Part shown: positions 61,435 to 64,000 of the stretch, piece after piece
Layout of the letters: each line of letters begins with the position of its first letter
Position numbering within the stretch: the stretch's first letter is position 1
Assembly (NCBI GenBank): GCA_016744995.1
Contig: JADGDG010000005.1
Location: forward strand, 186,001-250,000
DNA length: 64,000 nucleotides
Direction: 5' to 3'
Origin: Gammaproteobacteria bacterium
GTDB lineage: Bacteria; Pseudomonadota; Gammaproteobacteria; GRL18
Program-made: the position numbers and the translations under genes
The notes under the pieces: model-generated
Database searches by the model: none
What the model was told of the DNA's origin: nothing
Seen by the model: only the letters and a program-made list of their open reading frames with translations

Positions 61435-64000
61435 ATGAATGGAATAAATGAGCTAGTTAAAGATATTGAACTCTATAATGATAAATTAGAACAGGGCCAG
61501 TATCTTCAGCTAATGACTGAACTGCAATCTGAATTTGGTGATTTTAAAACATGGATATTACCTGAACTAAGTGAGATTTCATCTCGTTGTTGTTCTCATT
61601 TAGGCAATAAACGAACTGCAGATGCAATCATCTTCAATGCCTGGCGAAAAAAACCTCATTCATCTCTGGCAGTTTCTTATTTATCTGCTCTTCACCGACG
61701 TGCAGGGGCAGTTAATGCCTGGGAGCAACGCCAACAACTATTAGATATGACTCTTCCTGACAAAGAAAAGAGTCACCTGTTTTGTGAGTTAGCAGATCTT
61801 GTCTGTGACTTTCGTGATTTTTCTCAGGCTGAACAATTTATTTCTAAAGCGAAAGAGATTTTTATTGATGCCTGGGTATTACACTATGAGGCCTATCTAC
61901 TCTTTGTACAGGACAAGTATGAAGAAGCATTTGATGCTTTACAAAATAATCTGAAAACAAACCCTGGTTACCGATCTTCATTACAGTTGAGCGCCTATAT
62001 ATTGGTGCTTCAGGAAAAGCCACAGGAAGCTATTCAACTTTTGGAACCTTTGGTTGTAGCTCAGGAGTCGGTTTTTGTTGTTGAACAGCTGATTTATATT
62101 TATATCGATCTTAAAGCCTTTGAACAAGCTGAATTATTACTTCCTCGCCTGGAATTACTTTATTTTCATAAAACAAAACAATCCATAGAGAGTATTAATA
62201 GAGTTAAAGCTGATTTACTATGCGCTCAACAAAAATATCTTGAGGCTTTACCGTTATTAGAAGAAAAAAACTTCTTTCATCGGAACCTCTCTTCATCTAT
62301 AAAAGATCATGGTGAGTCTGGAGAGCGTCGAGTTCTTGATGTTCCTTTTGTTCGACAGCACCACATGACCTGCGCCCCAGCAAGTATTGTAGCTGTCTCT
62401 GCTTATTGGGGAACACAGTTTGATCAGCAAGAGATCATCCGTGAAATATGTTATGACGGAACACCCCATGTGGATGAACGCCGCTGGATTGAAAAAAAAG
62501 GCTGGGTTGTTGTTGAGTTTATCTTGACGGATGAGTCTGTTAAACAACTCATTGATCACAATATTCCTGTCTTTTTATCTACTGTGGAACCAGGCAGTGC
62601 ACATATGCAGGTGATTGTCGGATACGATACAGCACTGGGGATTTATCTATTGCGAGATCCGTATTACCCAAGATTACAGGAATTTTTAATTAAGGAAACA
62701 GAAAAATATTATCGAGCCAGTGGGCCAAGGTGCATGATAATGTTGCCAGAAGAAAAATTGATCGATATTAAGGGTATCCCACTCAAAGATCACGTTCTTT
62801 TTGATTATTATTATCACTTAACCAATGCACTTGATCACAATGAGCGAGAACGTGCAATGCAATGTTATATAGATATGCTTGAGTATGATAAAGATAATAT
62901 TTTAATTACTAAAGCATTAAGAGATATTGCCATCTATGATCGGGATGAACCGACTATCTTAAAGCAAACAGAAATCCTGTTGGAACATTACCCTGAAGAT
63001 GTTAACTTTCAACTTGGCAAAATATCTTCACTTAATTATATTGGTTCATACCAGCAAGTCACAGAGTATCTGGGCTCACTTAATCAAAACTTAAATATTC
63101 ACTATTTAATCAAAAGCCGTTATGTGACAGAACTGGTCAAAGATCAGCGACAACATTGTTTAACCGAGCAGTTACTAAAATCACTTCTAAAAAATCATTA
63201 TTTAGAAGCTCCTGTCTTAAAATCTTATGCTGATCACCTCTGGGCAAATCACAAGTATAAAGAGTCCTATGATATCTACCGATTTCTGACCTGTTTGGAA
63301 GATAAAACAGAGCACTATGCTTCAAGTTATTTTAAAGCAGCCCGCTTTTTTAAAGAAACTGATAAGGCAGTTGAATTTTTAATCGATCGCTATGAACGTT
63401 ATATTACACAGTCAGCTGATCCGGTTATATCTTTATTTAATGCTCTGGATGCTTTGGAGAGAACAAAAGAGGGGTTGGATTTTCTTGAAAATGCACTTAT
63501 AAAACGTCCTGATGATGGAGACCTGTTGCTCTTTATTGCTGAACAATACTTCTATATGCAGGATATTGATAGAACGCAGGCTTTATTAAACAGGGCCAGA
63601 CCATTGGTTCATCAAACACGCTATGCTGAGATGGCAGCTAAAGTGTATGAGCAACAACAAAACATTCAAAAGGCTATAGACGAATGGCATAGCATTTTGG
63701 AGTATGAGCCATTAAATGCTCAAGCCAACCGAATCATTGTTCGATTATTATATGAATTGAACAAACAGGTTGAAGCGGATCAATTTATTAATGATCAGCT
63801 TGAGAAATATCCCAATAATTATATGTTGTTACGGATCAAACTTGATTGGTCTGCCAAAAATAATATTGAGCTTTCAGAATCAGTTCTACGTACGATTATT
63901 GAACACCACAGCGATGATAATCAGGCTCATAAAGAATTATCCAAAGAATACCAGGAACAGTTTCGATATGAAGAAGCACTACTACTAGCAAAAAATGCCA
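61435..64000 (+). CDS. Large TPR protein with embedded C39-like cysteine peptidase domain (3' end outside window)
   Basis: The frame from ATG 61435 is open for 855 codons to the right edge. Helical TPR-like repeats fill residues about 60-280 (KYEEAFDALQNNLKTNPGYRSSLQ) and again from about 460 to the edge. Between them is a C39_2-like domain (about 300-440) with catalytic Cys313 (HHMTCAPASI), His390 (GSAHMQVIVGYD) and Asp408 (LLRDPYYP). No signal peptide or membrane segment is visible. C39 domains cleave double-glycine leaders in peptide export, but this architecture may act on a different substrate. Confidence 0.82.
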   Translation, partial: MNGINELVKDIELYNDKLEQGQYLQLMTELQSEFGDFKTWILPELSEISSRCCSHLGNKRTADAIIFNAWRKKPHSSLAVSYLSALHRRAGAVNAWEQRQQLLDMTLPDKEKSHLFCELADLVCDFRDFSQAEQFISKAKEIFIDAWVLHYEAYLLFVQDKYEEAFDALQNNLKTNPGYRSSLQLSAYILVLQEKPQEAIQLLEPLVVAQESVFVVEQLIYIYIDLKAFEQAELLLPRLELLYFHKTKQSIESINRVKADLLCAQQKYLEALPLLEEKNFFHRNLSSSIKDHGESGERRVLDVPFVRQHHMTCAPASIVAVSAYWGTQFDQQEIIREICYDGTPHVDERRWIEKKGWVVVEFILTDESVKQLIDHNIPVFLSTVEPGSAHMQVIVGYDTALGIYLLRDPYYPRLQEFLIKETEKYYRASGPRCMIMLPEEKLIDIKGIPLKDHVLFDYYYHLTNALDHNERERAMQCYIDMLEYDKDNILITKALRDIAIYDRDEPTILKQTEILLEHYPEDVNFQLGKISSLNYIGSYQQVTEYLGSLNQNLNIHYLIKSRYVTELVKDQRQHCLTEQLLKSLLKNHYLEAPVLKSYADHLWANHKYKESYDIYRFLTCLEDKTEHYASSYFKAARFFKETDKAVEFLIDRYERYITQSADPVISLFNALDALERTKEGLDFLENALIKRPDDGDLLLFIAEQYFYMQDIDRTQALLNRARPLVHQTRYAEMAAKVYEQQQNIQKAIDEWHSILEYEPLNAQANRIIVRLLYELNKQVEADQFINDQLEKYPNNYMLLRIKLDWSAKNNIELSESVLRTIIEHHSDDNQAHKELSKEYQEQFRYEEALLLAKNA

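Noticed and set aside
61383..61451. 22-codon frame overlapping the TPR-peptidase start, possible leader peptide
   Set aside because: The start sits in an A-rich run and there is no regulatory hairpin or codon signature that would support a leader.

Overview
The window is a low-GC (roughly 35-40 % by eye) chromosomal segment of a flagellated gammaproteobacterium. Several genes suggest sulfur metabolism: a secreted protein resembling sulfur-globule proteins, a TusA-family sulfur carrier and a rhodanese. A Thiotrichales-like sulfur oxidiser is plausible, but the genus cannot be fixed from this sequence.

Layout. 1-5984 is a type I restriction-modification block: 3' part of hsdS, rhuM, hsdR and a YgjP-type metallopeptidase, all overlapping. 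A tRNA-Pro(GGG) follows at 6362-6438. 6840-10333 looks like an electrophile-detoxification group (tautomerase, TusA-like carrier, glyoxalase I, aldo/keto reductase, TetR regulator) with a repeated operator-like word upstream of three of the genes. 10450-18051 holds a c-type cytochrome, a diguanylate cyclase with an anion-binding-protein-like sensor, a HAD phosphatase, the sulfur-globule-like protein with a pentapeptide-repeat tail, a 140-bp palindromic element, a methyltransferase, a rhodanese, a membrane protein and an IalB-family protein. 18049-23487 holds an Lrp-type regulator divergent from leuA, a periplasmic protein and a two-domain aldolase/dehydrogenase.

23757-34792 is the flagellar rod, hook and ring set flgBCDE-flgFGHIJKL. 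It is split by a strong terminator after flgE, and sigma-54-like promoters precede flgB and flgF.

35039-60746 is a large surface-modification island placed directly after flgL. Its first part makes and activates a sugar: epimerase, SIS isomerase with no standard start codon, and a cytidylyltransferase-PfkB kinase fused in the reverse of the HldE order. Then come an E1 alpha/beta ThDP enzyme pair, five radical SAM proteins, glycosyltransferases, an APS-kinase-like protein, a FemAB-like acyltransferase, two sulfotransferase-like proteins, a DegT aminotransferase, a shortened pyruvate-kinase homologue and an SDR. The last part (55830-60746) is a translationally coupled set matching, family by family, the Campylobacter jejuni pathway for the O-methyl phosphoramidate capsule modification: CDP-amidate kinase, methyltransferase, PEP-synthase-like glutamine kinase, class I amidotransferase-type hydrolase and cytidylyltransferase. 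The island therefore probably builds an unusual sugar carrying sulfate and/or phosphoramidate on flagellin or another surface glycan. The radical SAM, E1 and pyruvate-kinase-like parts have no assignment I recognise and are the most promising undescribed portion.

A 690-bp intergenic stretch with a second palindromic element follows. A large TPR protein with an embedded C39-like cysteine peptidase domain then runs off the right edge.
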